Positions 25,449 to 34,232 of a DNA stretch of 64,000 bases are shown here, one piece after another; position 1 is the first letter of the stretch; each line of letters opens with the position of its first letter. The translations under genes and the position numbers were made by a program. Below the pieces are notes generated by a model. It made no database searches. It was given only the letters and a program-made list of their open reading frames with translations, and was not told the origin of the DNA. Origin of the DNA: JAABRT01 sp038224035 (GTDB lineage: Bacteria > Gemmatimonadota > Gemmatimonadetes > Gemmatimonadales > Gemmatimonadaceae); assembly GCA_038224035.1 (NCBI GenBank), contig JBBRFQ010000001.1, positions 10,515 through 74,514 on the forward strand. The letters run 5' to 3'.

Positions 25449-26033
25449 ATGGCTACTTCTTCGTTAACGTTTGCGCTGCTAGCGTCAGTTGTTGCCGTCA
25501 CCGCGTGCGGCGGCCGCGACACTCGCGCCCTTGACGCCGCACTCCAGTCGGATCTCGCCATGGCCTCCACCGCGCCCGGCCTGCGATCGGCGTATGTCAG
25601 TCCCATGGAGATGGGCTATCCACAGGGCTACGCGCCGCCTGGCTATGCACCGGGTTACCCGCCGCAGCCGTACGGCTACCCAACGCCGTACCCGCAGCCG
25701 GGGTACCCGCAGCCGTACCCGCCGCAGCCCTACGGCTATCCACAGCCTGCGCCCGCCCGCGCACCGCAGCAGGTTGTGTATCGGGCGCCCGCCCCGTCGG
25801 GATCCGGCACCGTTCGTTCAGGATCCGGCACTGGTACGAGTGGCGGAACCGGTGCCGGTCAGGCCACCGAGCGGAATACGCAGCGGGGCGCGATCATCGG
25901 TGCTGCCACCGGCGCGGCGGTCGGGATTGCCACGCAGCGCGACAAGGTGAAGGGTGGCGCTGTTGGCGCGGTGGCCGGTGCGGTGCTTGGCGGCGTCGTG
26001 GGCTCGCAGATCTACACCAAGCCGAGACCGTAG
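25449..26033 (+). CDS. Glycine-zipper lipoprotein with Pro/Tyr-rich repeats
   Basis: The 194-residue protein has a lipobox VTAC at Cys20. Residues 57-105 are a low-complexity run of GYPQ, PPGYAPG and PYPPQPYG units, followed by a Ser/Gly/Thr linker. The C-terminus is a glycine zipper (RGAIIGAATGAAVGIATQ, KGGAVGAVAGAVLGGVVGS) like the 17-kDa surface antigen/SlyB group. That suggests an envelope lipoprotein whose zipper packs in the outer membrane. The ATG has GAGG six bases upstream; earlier codons are ignored. Confidence 0.82.
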   Translation: MATSSLTFALLASVVAVTACGGRDTRALDAALQSDLAMASTAPGLRSAYVSPMEMGYPQGYAPPGYAPGYPPQPYGYPTPYPQPGYPQPYPPQPYGYPQPAPARAPQQVVYRAPAPSGSGTVRSGSGTGTSGGTGAGQATERNTQRGAIIGAATGAAVGIATQRDKVKGGAVGAVAGAVLGGVVGSQIYTKPRP

Positions 26034-26081
26034 CGAAATGGACCTGGGTCGACGTGCTGTTGGCACAGCTGAGCCAGCCGC

Positions 26082-26113
26082 TTGACGGGCCGGCCCGATA
26101 CTTTAATAGTATC
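26082..26113 (+). promoter_or_regulatory. Promoter with inverted repeat before the GNAT gene
   Basis: A TTGACG -35-like box lies at 26082-26087. Downstream, GATACT and AGTATC flank TTAAT at 26097-26113, and TTTAAT or TAATAG within it could serve as the -10. An inverted repeat over the -10 is a common operator arrangement. Confidence 0.5.
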
Positions 26114-26171
26114 CGTGTTCCGGCTTCCCGGCTCCAGCTACAGTTTCATTCCACGCAGGTGCGGCAACGCA

Positions 26172-26723
26172 ATGAGCTACCTCGTCAAGCCCGCGGCTCC
26201 ACATCACATTCCGGCGCTGTCGGAAATCGAGCGTGCTGCCGCGACGCTGTTTACGACTGAAGACTTGCCGGAGTTGTTACGGAACGAGGTCATCGCGGCA
26301 CAGCGATTTGAGGATGCCCAGCGCGACGATCGGTTGTGGGTCGCCGTCGATTCAGCTGATCAACCGGTGGGTTTTCTGTTGGCCGACGTCGTGGACGACA
26401 CACTGCACATTGCGGAAATGGCCGTGCATCCGGAACACGCGCGCCGTGGCTTGGGAGCGACGTTGCTTCGACATATGTTGCTCGTCGCGGAACATCACGG
26501 GCACCACGCGGTGACATTGACCACGTTCTCGCATGTCGCGTGGAACGCACCGTTTTATCAACGGCAGGGATTTGTGGTGCTGGGCGATGACGAATGTGGG
26601 CCTGAGTTGCGCGCCTCGCTGGAGCAAGAGGGCGCACGCGGGCTCAGTCACCGCGTTGCGATGCGTCGACAGGTACGTCGCGCCGAACGCACGACACACT
26701 GGGCGGAACGAGGCAACTCCTGA
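26172..26723 (+). CDS. GNAT-family N-acetyltransferase
   Basis: The 183-residue protein has an acetyl-CoA loop EMAVHPEHARRGLGATLLRH, preceded by the WVAVDSADQPVGFLLADVVD strands and followed by TTFSHVAWNAPFYQRQGFVVL. This is the complete GNAT core. The N-terminal KPAAPHHIPALSEIERAA suits small-molecule or polyamine/amino-acid acetyltransferases, but the substrate is unknown. The basic tail ends 20 bases before the palindrome axis, so in the true genome the gene's downstream neighbour is hidden. Confidence 0.88.
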   Translation: MSYLVKPAAPHHIPALSEIERAAATLFTTEDLPELLRNEVIAAQRFEDAQRDDRLWVAVDSADQPVGFLLADVVDDTLHIAEMAVHPEHARRGLGATLLRHMLLVAEHHGHHAVTLTTFSHVAWNAPFYQRQGFVVLGDDECGPELRASLEQEGARGLSHRVAMRRQVRRAERTTHWAERGNS

Positions 26724-26763
26724 ACAAACGGCCGCCGGAACACGTGTTCCGGCGGCCGTTTGT
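26724..26763. terminator. GC-rich hairpin at the palindrome axis
   Basis: AAACGGCCGCCGGAA (26726-26740) pairs with its complement at 26747-26761 around CACGTG, three bases after the GNAT stop, and ends GTTTGTT. By itself it would be a normal intrinsic terminator; because the surrounding 53 kb is also symmetric, its native extent cannot be read. Confidence 0.6.
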
Positions 26764-27315
26764 TCAGGAGTTGCCTCGTTCCGCCCAGTGTGTCGTGCGT
26801 TCGGCGCGACGTACCTGTCGACGCATCGCAACGCGGTGACTGAGCCCGCGTGCGCCCTCTTGCTCCAGCGAGGCGCGCAACTCAGGCCCACATTCGTCAT
26901 CGCCCAGCACCACAAATCCCTGCCGTTGATAAAACGGTGCGTTCCACGCGACATGCGAGAACGTGGTCAATGTCACCGCGTGGTGCCCGTGATGTTCCGC
27001 GACGAGCAACATATGTCGAAGCAACGTCGCTCCCAAGCCACGGCGCGCGTGTTCCGGATGCACGGCCATTTCCGCAATGTGCAGTGTGTCGTCCACGACG
27101 TCGGCCAACAGAAAACCCACCGGTTGATCAGCTGAATCGACGGCGACCCACAACCGATCGTCGCGCTGGGCATCCTCAAATCGCTGTGCCGCGATGACCT
27201 CGTTCCGTAACAACTCCGGCAAGTCTTCAGTCGTAAACAGCGTCGCGGCAGCACGCTCGATTTCCGACAGCGCCGGAATGTGATGTGGAGCCGCGGGCTT
27301 GACGAGGTAGCTCAT
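26764..27315 (-). CDS. GNAT-family N-acetyltransferase (mirror copy)
   Basis: Identical to 26172-26723 on the other strand; 183 residues. Confidence 0.86.
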   Translation of the reverse strand: MSYLVKPAAPHHIPALSEIERAAATLFTTEDLPELLRNEVIAAQRFEDAQRDDRLWVAVDSADQPVGFLLADVVDDTLHIAEMAVHPEHARRGLGATLLRHMLLVAEHHGHHAVTLTTFSHVAWNAPFYQRQGFVVLGDDECGPELRASLEQEGARGLSHRVAMRRQVRRAERTTHWAERGNS

Positions 27316-27373
27316 TGCGTTGCCGCACCTGCGTGGAATGAAACTGTAGCTGGAGCCGGGAAGCCGGAACACG

Positions 27374-27405
27374 GATACTATTAAAGTATCGGGCCGGCCC
27401 GTCAA
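27374..27405 (-). promoter_or_regulatory. GNAT promoter/inverted repeat (mirror copy)
   Basis: Mirror of 26082-26113: TTGACG box and the GATACT/AGTATC repeat. Confidence 0.45.
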
Positions 27406-27453
27406 GCGGCTGGCTCAGCTGTGCCAACAGCACGTCGACCCAGGTCCATTTCG

Positions 27454-28038
27454 CTACGGTCTCGGCTTGGTGTAGATCTGCGAGCCCACGACGCCGCCAA
27501 GCACCGCACCGGCCACCGCGCCAACAGCGCCACCCTTCACCTTGTCGCGCTGCGTGGCAATCCCGACCGCCGCGCCGGTGGCAGCACCGATGATCGCGCC
27601 CCGCTGCGTATTCCGCTCGGTGGCCTGACCGGCACCGGTTCCGCCACTCGTACCAGTGCCGGATCCTGAACGAACGGTGCCGGATCCCGACGGGGCGGGC
27701 GCCCGATACACAACCTGCTGCGGTGCGCGGGCGGGCGCAGGCTGTGGATAGCCGTAGGGCTGCGGCGGGTACGGCTGCGGGTACCCCGGCTGCGGGTACG
27801 GCGTTGGGTAGCCGTACGGCTGCGGCGGGTAACCCGGTGCATAGCCAGGCGGCGCGTAGCCCTGTGGATAGCCCATCTCCATGGGACTGACATACGCCGA
27901 TCGCAGGCCGGGCGCGGTGGAGGCCATGGCGAGATCCGACTGGAGTGCGGCGTCAAGGGCGCGAGTGTCGCGGCCGCCGCACGCGGTGACGGCAACAACT
28001 GACGCTAGCAGCGCAAACGTTAACGAAGAAGTAGCCAT
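27454..28038 (-). CDS. Glycine-zipper Pro/Tyr-rich lipoprotein (mirror copy)
   Basis: Identical to 25449-26033; divergent from the peroxiredoxin gene. Confidence 0.8.
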   Translation of the reverse strand: MATSSLTFALLASVVAVTACGGRDTRALDAALQSDLAMASTAPGLRSAYVSPMEMGYPQGYAPPGYAPGYPPQPYGYPTPYPQPGYPQPYPPQPYGYPQPAPARAPQQVVYRAPAPSGSGTVRSGSGTGTSGGTGAGQATERNTQRGAIIGAATGAAVGIATQRDKVKGGAVGAVAGAVLGGVVGSQIYTKPRP

Positions 28039-28224
28039 GGTGCACCTCGGAAAGAAGATCGTGCCGCTGACCACGCAGGCCAGCGTTACCCACTGACAGA
28101 GCACAAGCCGTGCCACCGCGAATCACCCGTATCGGGAGGACGTGGCAGAGGAAACGTGCCGGGGGTCACCGAGCATTGTCCTTTTGTCGGCACATGACCC
28201 GTCCCGTCCTGCGGACACCGACAG

Positions 28225-28250
28225 CCCCGAACGTGTCCACGGTTTCGGGG
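28225..28250 (+). promoter_or_regulatory. Inverted repeat before the peroxiredoxin gene (mirror copy)
   Basis: CCCCGAA (28225-28231) and TTCGGGG (28244-28250); mirror of 25237-25262. Confidence 0.3.
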
Positions 28251-28310
28251 GTATCTTCCGTGCTGTACTGATTCGCCCACGCAATTTTGCCCTTCATGGA
28301 GTCTTGTTCA

Positions 28311-28871
28311 ATGCTTCGTTCCCGATCGTTCCTGGCCGCAGCGGTGCTGATTGTCGCGCCCTCGCTTTTGCCGCTGCACGCGCAGGCGCCGGCAGCCTCG
28401 CTGCTCAGCGTTGGTGACATCGCGCCCGACTTCACACTGACGACCGTGACGCAGGCCGGACCCACCGCCAAGCCGTTCAAGCTCTCCGAGCATCGCGGGG
28501 AGACGGTGGTGTTGGCCTTTTTCCCGAAAGCCCGCACCAGCGGCTGCACCGCGCAGATGCACACGTACCGCGACAAGTACGAAAGCATGTTCCTCAACGG
28601 CAAGAACGTCACGCTGGTTGGTATCAGCACCGACAATGGCGCTGATCTCACGGCCTGGGCCAAGGATGATGGATTCCAGTTCGCGATGGGTGCGGACACC
28701 GACAAGAAAGTCGGCGCCCTCTACCATGCGGCCACCGAAACAGGCTATCACAAGCGCTACCTGTACGTCATTGGTCCCGACGGCAAGATCAGCTACGCGA
28801 CCAGCTTTCGCGCGATGGCGCAGGACGCCTACGATGAACTCGACGTGGCGATCAAGAAAGTCGCGCGCTGA
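28311..28871 (+). CDS. Exported 1-Cys Bcp-like peroxiredoxin (mirror copy)
   Basis: Identical to 24616-25176; GGAG at 28298-28301 fixes the start; nine bases precede the glycerate kinase. Confidence 0.87.
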   Translation: MLRSRSFLAAAVLIVAPSLLPLHAQAPAASLLSVGDIAPDFTLTTVTQAGPTAKPFKLSEHRGETVVLAFFPKARTSGCTAQMHTYRDKYESMFLNGKNVTLVGISTDNGADLTAWAKDDGFQFAMGADTDKKVGALYHAATETGYHKRYLYVIGPDGKISYATSFRAMAQDAYDELDVAIKKVAR

Positions 28872-28880
28872 CGCACACTG

Positions 28881-30476
28881 ATGACAGATACACCGCACGC
28901 CCTGTTGACCGCACTGCATCGCGCGGCCATTCAGGGCGTGTCGCCGTTCCCGCGTGCACACGATCGTGCGCGCGATTGGCTTCAGACGCGTGGCACCGCA
29001 TCGCCGGTGCACGTGTTTGCGCTCGGTAAGGCCGCCCCCGAGATGGCGACCGGAGCGCTCGGCGCGCTGCGGGAGGCCGGTACCCCGTTGGCCGGTGGCT
29101 TGGTGATCGCCGCGCACCGTCCGAATGATTACGTGGGCGGACCGTTGCCACTCAGAGTAGGCGATCATCCTTTGCCCGACATCGGCTCCTTAGCGGCCGC
29201 CGATGCCATCGCGAACGCGATCGCCGAGATCAATGTCGATGATGACGTGTTGGTGCTGCTGTCCGGAGGCGCCACATCGCTGTGCGCCGCACCGTGTGCC
29301 GAACTCGTCGCGCTCGTCGGTCATCCGGCGGAGGCGCAGACGCACCTCGCGACTGCCATGCAGCAGATGATGGAGCGCGGACTGGCAATTCATCAGATGA
29401 ATGCGATTCGGCGTCGACTCCTGCGATGGGGCGGTGGCCGGCTCGCCACGGCCATCCATGCACGCGGCGCGCGCGCGACGCACGTCCTGGCTTTTTCCGA
29501 CGTGATCGGCGACGATCCCGCGGTGATCGGCTCGGGGCCCTGTACAGCCGATCCACTGCTTTACTCCACGGTGCTCGGATTATGTGACGCATTCGGACTG
29601 CGCTCGGCGTTTCCCGCGCCGATTGCGCGGGCGCTCGGCCTCGAAGGCAGCGATCATGTTGCCGTAATTCCACCGTCGCCCACACATCCGGCGTTCGAGC
29701 GCGTCACCTACGAGGTGATTGCCTGCAACGCCGAAGCGCAACAGGCCGCAGTACGCGCCGCGCTGAATGCCGGGATCGAGCACGCGGAGATGGTGGACTT
29801 GCCGCTTGAAGGCGAAGCCGAATCGCTCGGCGGAGCGATTGCGCAAGCCGCGCTCTCCGTGGCCCGACGTCACGCTGGCGCGGCACTCATGGTGTTCGGC
29901 GGTGAGCCTACTGTGGTCAATATGCACGATGCGCGCCGTCTGTTCGGTGACGATGATGAAGAGCCACCAAACGACGCCTCGTCGACGGCCATCGCCGATG
30001 AGAATCCCCAGCGTGCATACGCGCGCTTGCTCACACCACCGCGGCCGGGTGATCCATCACGCGGTGAGGCGCCGCTCGGCGGGCGCATGCAAGCGCTCGC
30101 CCTGGCCGCCGCTCTGGTGCTCGACGGCGCCGTCGAGACACGTGACGACGCGCAGCGCATCACGATACTCGCCGCCGGCACCGATGGACGCGACGGCCCG
30201 ACGGATGCGGCGGGCGCCATCGTGGATGCGAACTCCGCGCTGCTCATACGACGCGCCGGACGCGATCCGGCGCGCGATCTGCAGCGCCTGCGCAGCTACC
30301 GTGCGCTGGACGCGGCCAGCGCGCTACTGCGCACCGGACCGACCGGCACGAATGTCATGGATATCGTGCTGGTCTTCCTTCGTGCCGACACGCCGCGCGA
30401 CCGGATCTCGCGTTCACCTTCCGACGACGAGTCGGCGTTCCTCTGGTGGCCGGGCCGAACTCCCGGTCGCGCTTGA
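28881..30476 (+). CDS. Glycerate 2-kinase, MOFRL/GckA family (mirror copy)
   Basis: Identical to 23011-24606, including the roughly 45-residue extra loop before GGRMQ. Confidence 0.89.
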   Translation: MTDTPHALLTALHRAAIQGVSPFPRAHDRARDWLQTRGTASPVHVFALGKAAPEMATGALGALREAGTPLAGGLVIAAHRPNDYVGGPLPLRVGDHPLPDIGSLAAADAIANAIAEINVDDDVLVLLSGGATSLCAAPCAELVALVGHPAEAQTHLATAMQQMMERGLAIHQMNAIRRRLLRWGGGRLATAIHARGARATHVLAFSDVIGDDPAVIGSGPCTADPLLYSTVLGLCDAFGLRSAFPAPIARALGLEGSDHVAVIPPSPTHPAFERVTYEVIACNAEAQQAAVRAALNAGIEHAEMVDLPLEGEAESLGGAIAQAALSVARRHAGAALMVFGGEPTVVNMHDARRLFGDDDEEPPNDASSTAIADENPQRAYARLLTPPRPGDPSRGEAPLGGRMQALALAAALVLDGAVETRDDAQRITILAAGTDGRDGPTDAAGAIVDANSALLIRRAGRDPARDLQRLRSYRALDAASALLRTGPTGTNVMDIVLVFLRADTPRDRISRSPSDDESAFLWWPGRTPGRA

Positions 30477-30567
30477 CGCCAGCGTTCTCCGTTGCGTCGC
30501 GGCGGGGAAATCGACACAGCATGCGCTGACCGACGCGTTCGCCCGTCCTCCAAAACACGACGGCACT

Positions 30568-30600
30568 GTCATGTTTGCAATACGACGCGAACGTCATGTT
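30568..30600 (+). promoter_or_regulatory. GTCATGTT direct repeats (mirror copy)
   Basis: Mirror of 22887-22919, copies at 30568 and 30593. Confidence 0.25.
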
Positions 30601-30619
30601 GTGTTCAGTGGGTCTGAAG

Positions 30620-30632
30620 GGCGATATTCGCC
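30620..30632 (+). promoter_or_regulatory. GGCGA/TCGCC palindrome before TetR (mirror copy)
   Basis: Mirror of 22855-22867. Confidence 0.3.
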
Positions 30633-30659
30633 GCAGCCCTCTCCCCCGTTCACCCCGGC

Positions 30660-31439
30660 ATGCCCACTCGTCCGCCCAAGCGTCCCCCCGCGCGCGACAC
30701 CGTTCCCCGAGCGAGCGCTGAACGGCCCGCTGATGCACCCACGCGCGCCGACGAGCCCGACGCGACTTACCGCCGCAAACCCCGGCAGATCCGCGGCCAG
30801 CAGCGCGTTGACCTGCTGCTCGATGCGGCCGCTGAGGTGATCGCCGAGCACGGTCTCCATGCGGCCACCGCCGAAGCGATTGCGCTGCGAGCGCGCACGG
30901 CCAAAGGCTCGCTTTATCAATTCTTTCCGAATCGCGACGCCGTGGTGGCCGCGCTTGCCCTGCGATTCGCCGATGAACTCCGGAGAATCCACGAGAAGGC
31001 GTTTGCCACCGATCCGCGCGGAATGCCGCTTGATCGGCTCATCGATCGCATCGTACGACCGTTGGCTTCGTTTCACGACAGAAATCCGGCCTTTCGACGC
31101 GTGTTCATGACGGCGGATGCCCCCGTCGACTCGACCGGCGCGGCGCCCAATCGTATTCGAGCGCAGCTCTTCGACTCCATCGTCGATCGACTCGATTTGC
31201 TCTTCGCGGCTCGCAATCCGAAGCTGCCCGCCCGGGAGCGGCGGCGCGCCGCACTGGTCGCTGCATCGATTGGGCAGTCGTTGCTGGCGCGGCGCGACCG
31301 GGCCGCAAGCGCCGAAAAAAAACCGCTGCTTGACGACCTCCGCCGCGTGCTGTGGTGCTATCTCACGCCGCTGCTCGACCAGCCCGTTCCCGAGCCGGAC
31401 GCGTTGCGAGCGCGTGTGGCGACGTCATCGAAGCAGTAG
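30660..31439 (+). CDS. TetR/AcrR regulator (mirror copy)
   Basis: Identical to 22048-22827; 111 bases upstream of aguB on the same strand. Confidence 0.86.
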   Translation: MPTRPPKRPPARDTVPRASAERPADAPTRADEPDATYRRKPRQIRGQQRVDLLLDAAAEVIAEHGLHAATAEAIALRARTAKGSLYQFFPNRDAVVAALALRFADELRRIHEKAFATDPRGMPLDRLIDRIVRPLASFHDRNPAFRRVFMTADAPVDSTGAAPNRIRAQLFDSIVDRLDLLFAARNPKLPARERRRAALVAASIGQSLLARRDRAASAEKKPLLDDLRRVLWCYLTPLLDQPVPEPDALRARVATSSKQ

Positions 31440-31550
31440 CGAGCTCCCGGATCGAAGCGGCAGACCTACCCCCAGCGTTTGCACTCGGCGAACTTTGATG
31501 ATTGTCCTCGCGCCTGTCCGCGCGCCGCTTCGTCCCGAGCCCCACGCGCC

Positions 31551-32474
31551 ATGTCCCGACGCCCCGTGTCCGTCGGTCTCATCCAGGAGACCGCCAGTGA
31601 TGACCGTGCTGCCAACCTTGCGCGTACGATCACCCGCGTGCGTGAAGCTGCCGCGCGTGGTGCGCAGATCATTGCGATGCAGGAGCTGTTCAATGCACCG
31701 TACTTCTGCAAATCACTCAAGCTGGACCGCTTTGATCTCGCCGAGCCGATTGCCGGTGACACCGTGCACGCGCTGCAGGCCGTCGCGAAAGAACTCGCCG
31801 TCGTACTCGTGGTGCCCATCTATGAGCGCCAGGCGGCCGGCCTGTATCGCAACTCGGCGTGCGTGATTGACGCGGACGGCGCGCTGCTCGGCACGTATCG
31901 CAAGATGCATATCCCGCATGACCCACTCTTCGAAGAGAAATACTATTTCGCGCCGGGCGACGTGGGAGCTGACCTGCGCACCGATCGGCATCCGGGCATC
32001 AACGGCTTTCGCATGTGGCGTACGAAATACGCCGACATCGGCGTGCTCATTTGCTGGGATCAGTGGTTTCCCGAAGGCGCGCGCATCACGTCCCTGCTTG
32101 GCGCGGAGATTCTCTTCTATCCCACGGCGATCGGTTGGCATCCAGCCGAAAAATCCACGTTCGGCACCCCGCAGGTCGACGCGTGGCGCACCATGCAGCG
32201 CTCGCACGCGATCGCCAATGGCGTGTTCGTGGCATCGCCCAATCGCGTGGGCTTCGAGGCCGAAGCCGGCACGGACGGCATTGAGTTTTTTGGTCAATCG
32301 TTCATCGCCGACCCGTTTGGTCGATACCTCGCCGAGGCGGGTACAGATCCGGCAGTGCTCGTCGCGGAGTGCGATCTCAACCTGATCGAAGAGACGCGCC
32401 GCAACTGGCCGTTTCTTCGGGATCGTCGCATCGATGCGTACGGCCCGATCCTTCAGCGCTGGCTCGGGGAGTAG
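31551..32474 (+). CDS. aguB: N-carbamoylputrescine amidase (mirror copy)
   Basis: Identical to 21013-21936; Glu45, Lys118 and Cys168 present. Confidence 0.94.
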   Translation: MSRRPVSVGLIQETASDDRAANLARTITRVREAAARGAQIIAMQELFNAPYFCKSLKLDRFDLAEPIAGDTVHALQAVAKELAVVLVVPIYERQAAGLYRNSACVIDADGALLGTYRKMHIPHDPLFEEKYYFAPGDVGADLRTDRHPGINGFRMWRTKYADIGVLICWDQWFPEGARITSLLGAEILFYPTAIGWHPAEKSTFGTPQVDAWRTMQRSHAIANGVFVASPNRVGFEAEAGTDGIEFFGQSFIADPFGRYLAEAGTDPAVLVAECDLNLIEETRRNWPFLRDRRIDAYGPILQRWLGE

Positions 32475-32483
32475 ACGCACGCC

Positions 32484-33581
32484 ATGACACCAATCGAGAC
32501 GCTGCCCACTCCGGACGTCATCAATCCGCGTGGCGTGTGGCGAATGCCCGCTGAGTGGGAGCCACATGACGCCACGTGGATTGCGTGGCCGCATCATGAG
32601 CCCGACTGGCCCGGCAAGTTCGAGCCGATCCCCTGGGTGTACGCGGAAATCGTGCGGGCGATCTCGGGTAGTGAGCTCGTGGACATCGTGTGCCACGATG
32701 ATGCCGTGCGCGAAGACGCCGCAGCGTGCCTCGACATGCACGCCGTGCCGCCCGACACGTATCGCCTGCACCGTGCGCCTACCGATCGCGTCTGGCTGCG
32801 CGATAGCGGGCCCACGGGCGTGCAGGATCCACTCGGGCTCGTCTCGCTGATGCGCTGGGACTTCAACGCCTGGGCCAAGTACGACAATTTCGAGCACGAC
32901 CGTCGCATTCCGGACATCGTACACACGGTGAGCGGCTTGCCGCTGGTGCAGGCGACGCGCCCGGATACCGGCGCACCGCTCGTGCTTGAGGGCGGCGGGA
33001 TTGAAACAGACGGACTCGGCACCCTGCTGGTGACGGAAGAGTGGCTGCTCTCTGATGTGCAGGTGCGCAATCCCGGACTCGGGCGAGCCGACTACGAGCG
33101 CGTCTTCGCCGATACCCTTGGCATCTCGCATACGATTTGGCTCGGTGAAGGGTGCGTGGGTGACGACACGCACGGCCACGTGGACGACATCGCGCGGTTT
33201 GTGGCGCCGGGACTCATCGTGCTCGCGCACGAAGAAGATCCCGCGGACGACAATCATCGCCGATCGCTCGACAACCTGCAGCGACTGCAGCACGCACGCG
33301 ACGCACGCGGGGAGCCAGTGCGCGTGGTCACGCTCCCCTATCCGCGCGCCGTGGTCATGGATGGACAGCGATTGCCGGCGAGTTACGCAAACTTTTACAT
33401 CGCGAACGGCGTAGTACTCGTACCGACGTTCAATGACCCGAACGATCGATTGGCGCTCAATATCCTCGCTGATCTGTTCCCGACACGACGCGTAGTGGGC
33501 ATTCACGCTGTCGATCTCGTCTGGGGGCTCGGAACGTTGCATTGTCTCACGCAGCAACAGCCGTCTGCCCGCACGCCGTGA
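32484..33581 (+). CDS. aguA: Agmatine deiminase (mirror copy)
   Basis: Identical to 19906-21003; Cys354 present; nine bases after aguB. Confidence 0.94.
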   Translation: MTPIETLPTPDVINPRGVWRMPAEWEPHDATWIAWPHHEPDWPGKFEPIPWVYAEIVRAISGSELVDIVCHDDAVREDAAACLDMHAVPPDTYRLHRAPTDRVWLRDSGPTGVQDPLGLVSLMRWDFNAWAKYDNFEHDRRIPDIVHTVSGLPLVQATRPDTGAPLVLEGGGIETDGLGTLLVTEEWLLSDVQVRNPGLGRADYERVFADTLGISHTIWLGEGCVGDDTHGHVDDIARFVAPGLIVLAHEEDPADDNHRRSLDNLQRLQHARDARGEPVRVVTLPYPRAVVMDGQRLPASYANFYIANGVVLVPTFNDPNDRLALNILADLFPTRRVVGIHAVDLVWGLGTLHCLTQQQPSARTP

Positions 33582-33589
33582 CTCAGAAG

Positions 33590-34180
33590 ATGCCCGACGA
33601 ACCGAACAACTCGACCTCGACACCGAACGGTGCTGCCACGGCCATGCGCGCGCCCGGAAGCGTCGAGTTCGAGGAACGGCTCGGCGCATTCATCGGGCCG
33701 CGCTGGGAGCGATCGTATCGCCAGAAGCTGGCGGTGTTTGTCGACGATTCGTCGTTCGTTCCCACCTGGAACTGGTCGGCATTTTTTGCGATGCCGTTCT
33801 GGTTTCTCTATCGCAAGATGTACGTGTGGTTTGCGGCGTTTTACTTCATCCCCAATGCGCTGCTGGAATGGCTCGTGCCAGGCGCACGATCAATCGCACC
33901 CGAGGAGTTGGCCAAACCGGAGAATCAGCAGGCAGCATTGATGATTCTGGCCGTGCAACTTGCCGCGTGTCTTGCCGCCGGCGGCATCGGTAACTGGCTC
34001 CTGTTCAGACGCGCACGCACGGCGATTCGGGTGGTTGGGATGCAACCGATGTCCGCGGCCGAATCGTTGCAGTTGCTGCGCCGGGTAGGTGGCACGAGCG
34101 GCATGCTCACCTATGTGCTGGTCGGCGTGATTGTCGCGCTCGGGTTCGCGAGCGTGATGGGCACGATGGCGCCGCGCTGA
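33590..34180 (+). CDS. DUF2628-like membrane protein (mirror copy)
   Basis: Identical to 19307-19897; alternative GTG start at 33578 overlaps the aguA stop. Confidence 0.74.
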   Translation: MPDEPNNSTSTPNGAATAMRAPGSVEFEERLGAFIGPRWERSYRQKLAVFVDDSSFVPTWNWSAFFAMPFWFLYRKMYVWFAAFYFIPNALLEWLVPGARSIAPEELAKPENQQAALMILAVQLAACLAAGGIGNWLLFRRARTAIRVVGMQPMSAAESLQLLRRVGGTSGMLTYVLVGVIVALGFASVMGTMAPR

Positions 34181-34194
34181 GCCAACCCGATCCC

Positions 34195-34220
34195 GGTGCG
34201 CGGCGCACACGCCACGCACC
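34195..34220. terminator. Bidirectional hairpin (mirror copy)
   Basis: Mirror of 19267-19292, between the DUF2628 gene and the 616-residue protein gene. Confidence 0.45.
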
Positions 34221-34232
34221 GAGCCCCACCTG

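Noticed and set aside
25657..25757. CRISPR-like or minisatellite DNA array in the glycine-zipper lipoprotein gene
   Set aside because: The repetition is in-frame Pro/Tyr/Gly codons of a low-complexity protein segment, with no constant repeat and unique spacer pattern.
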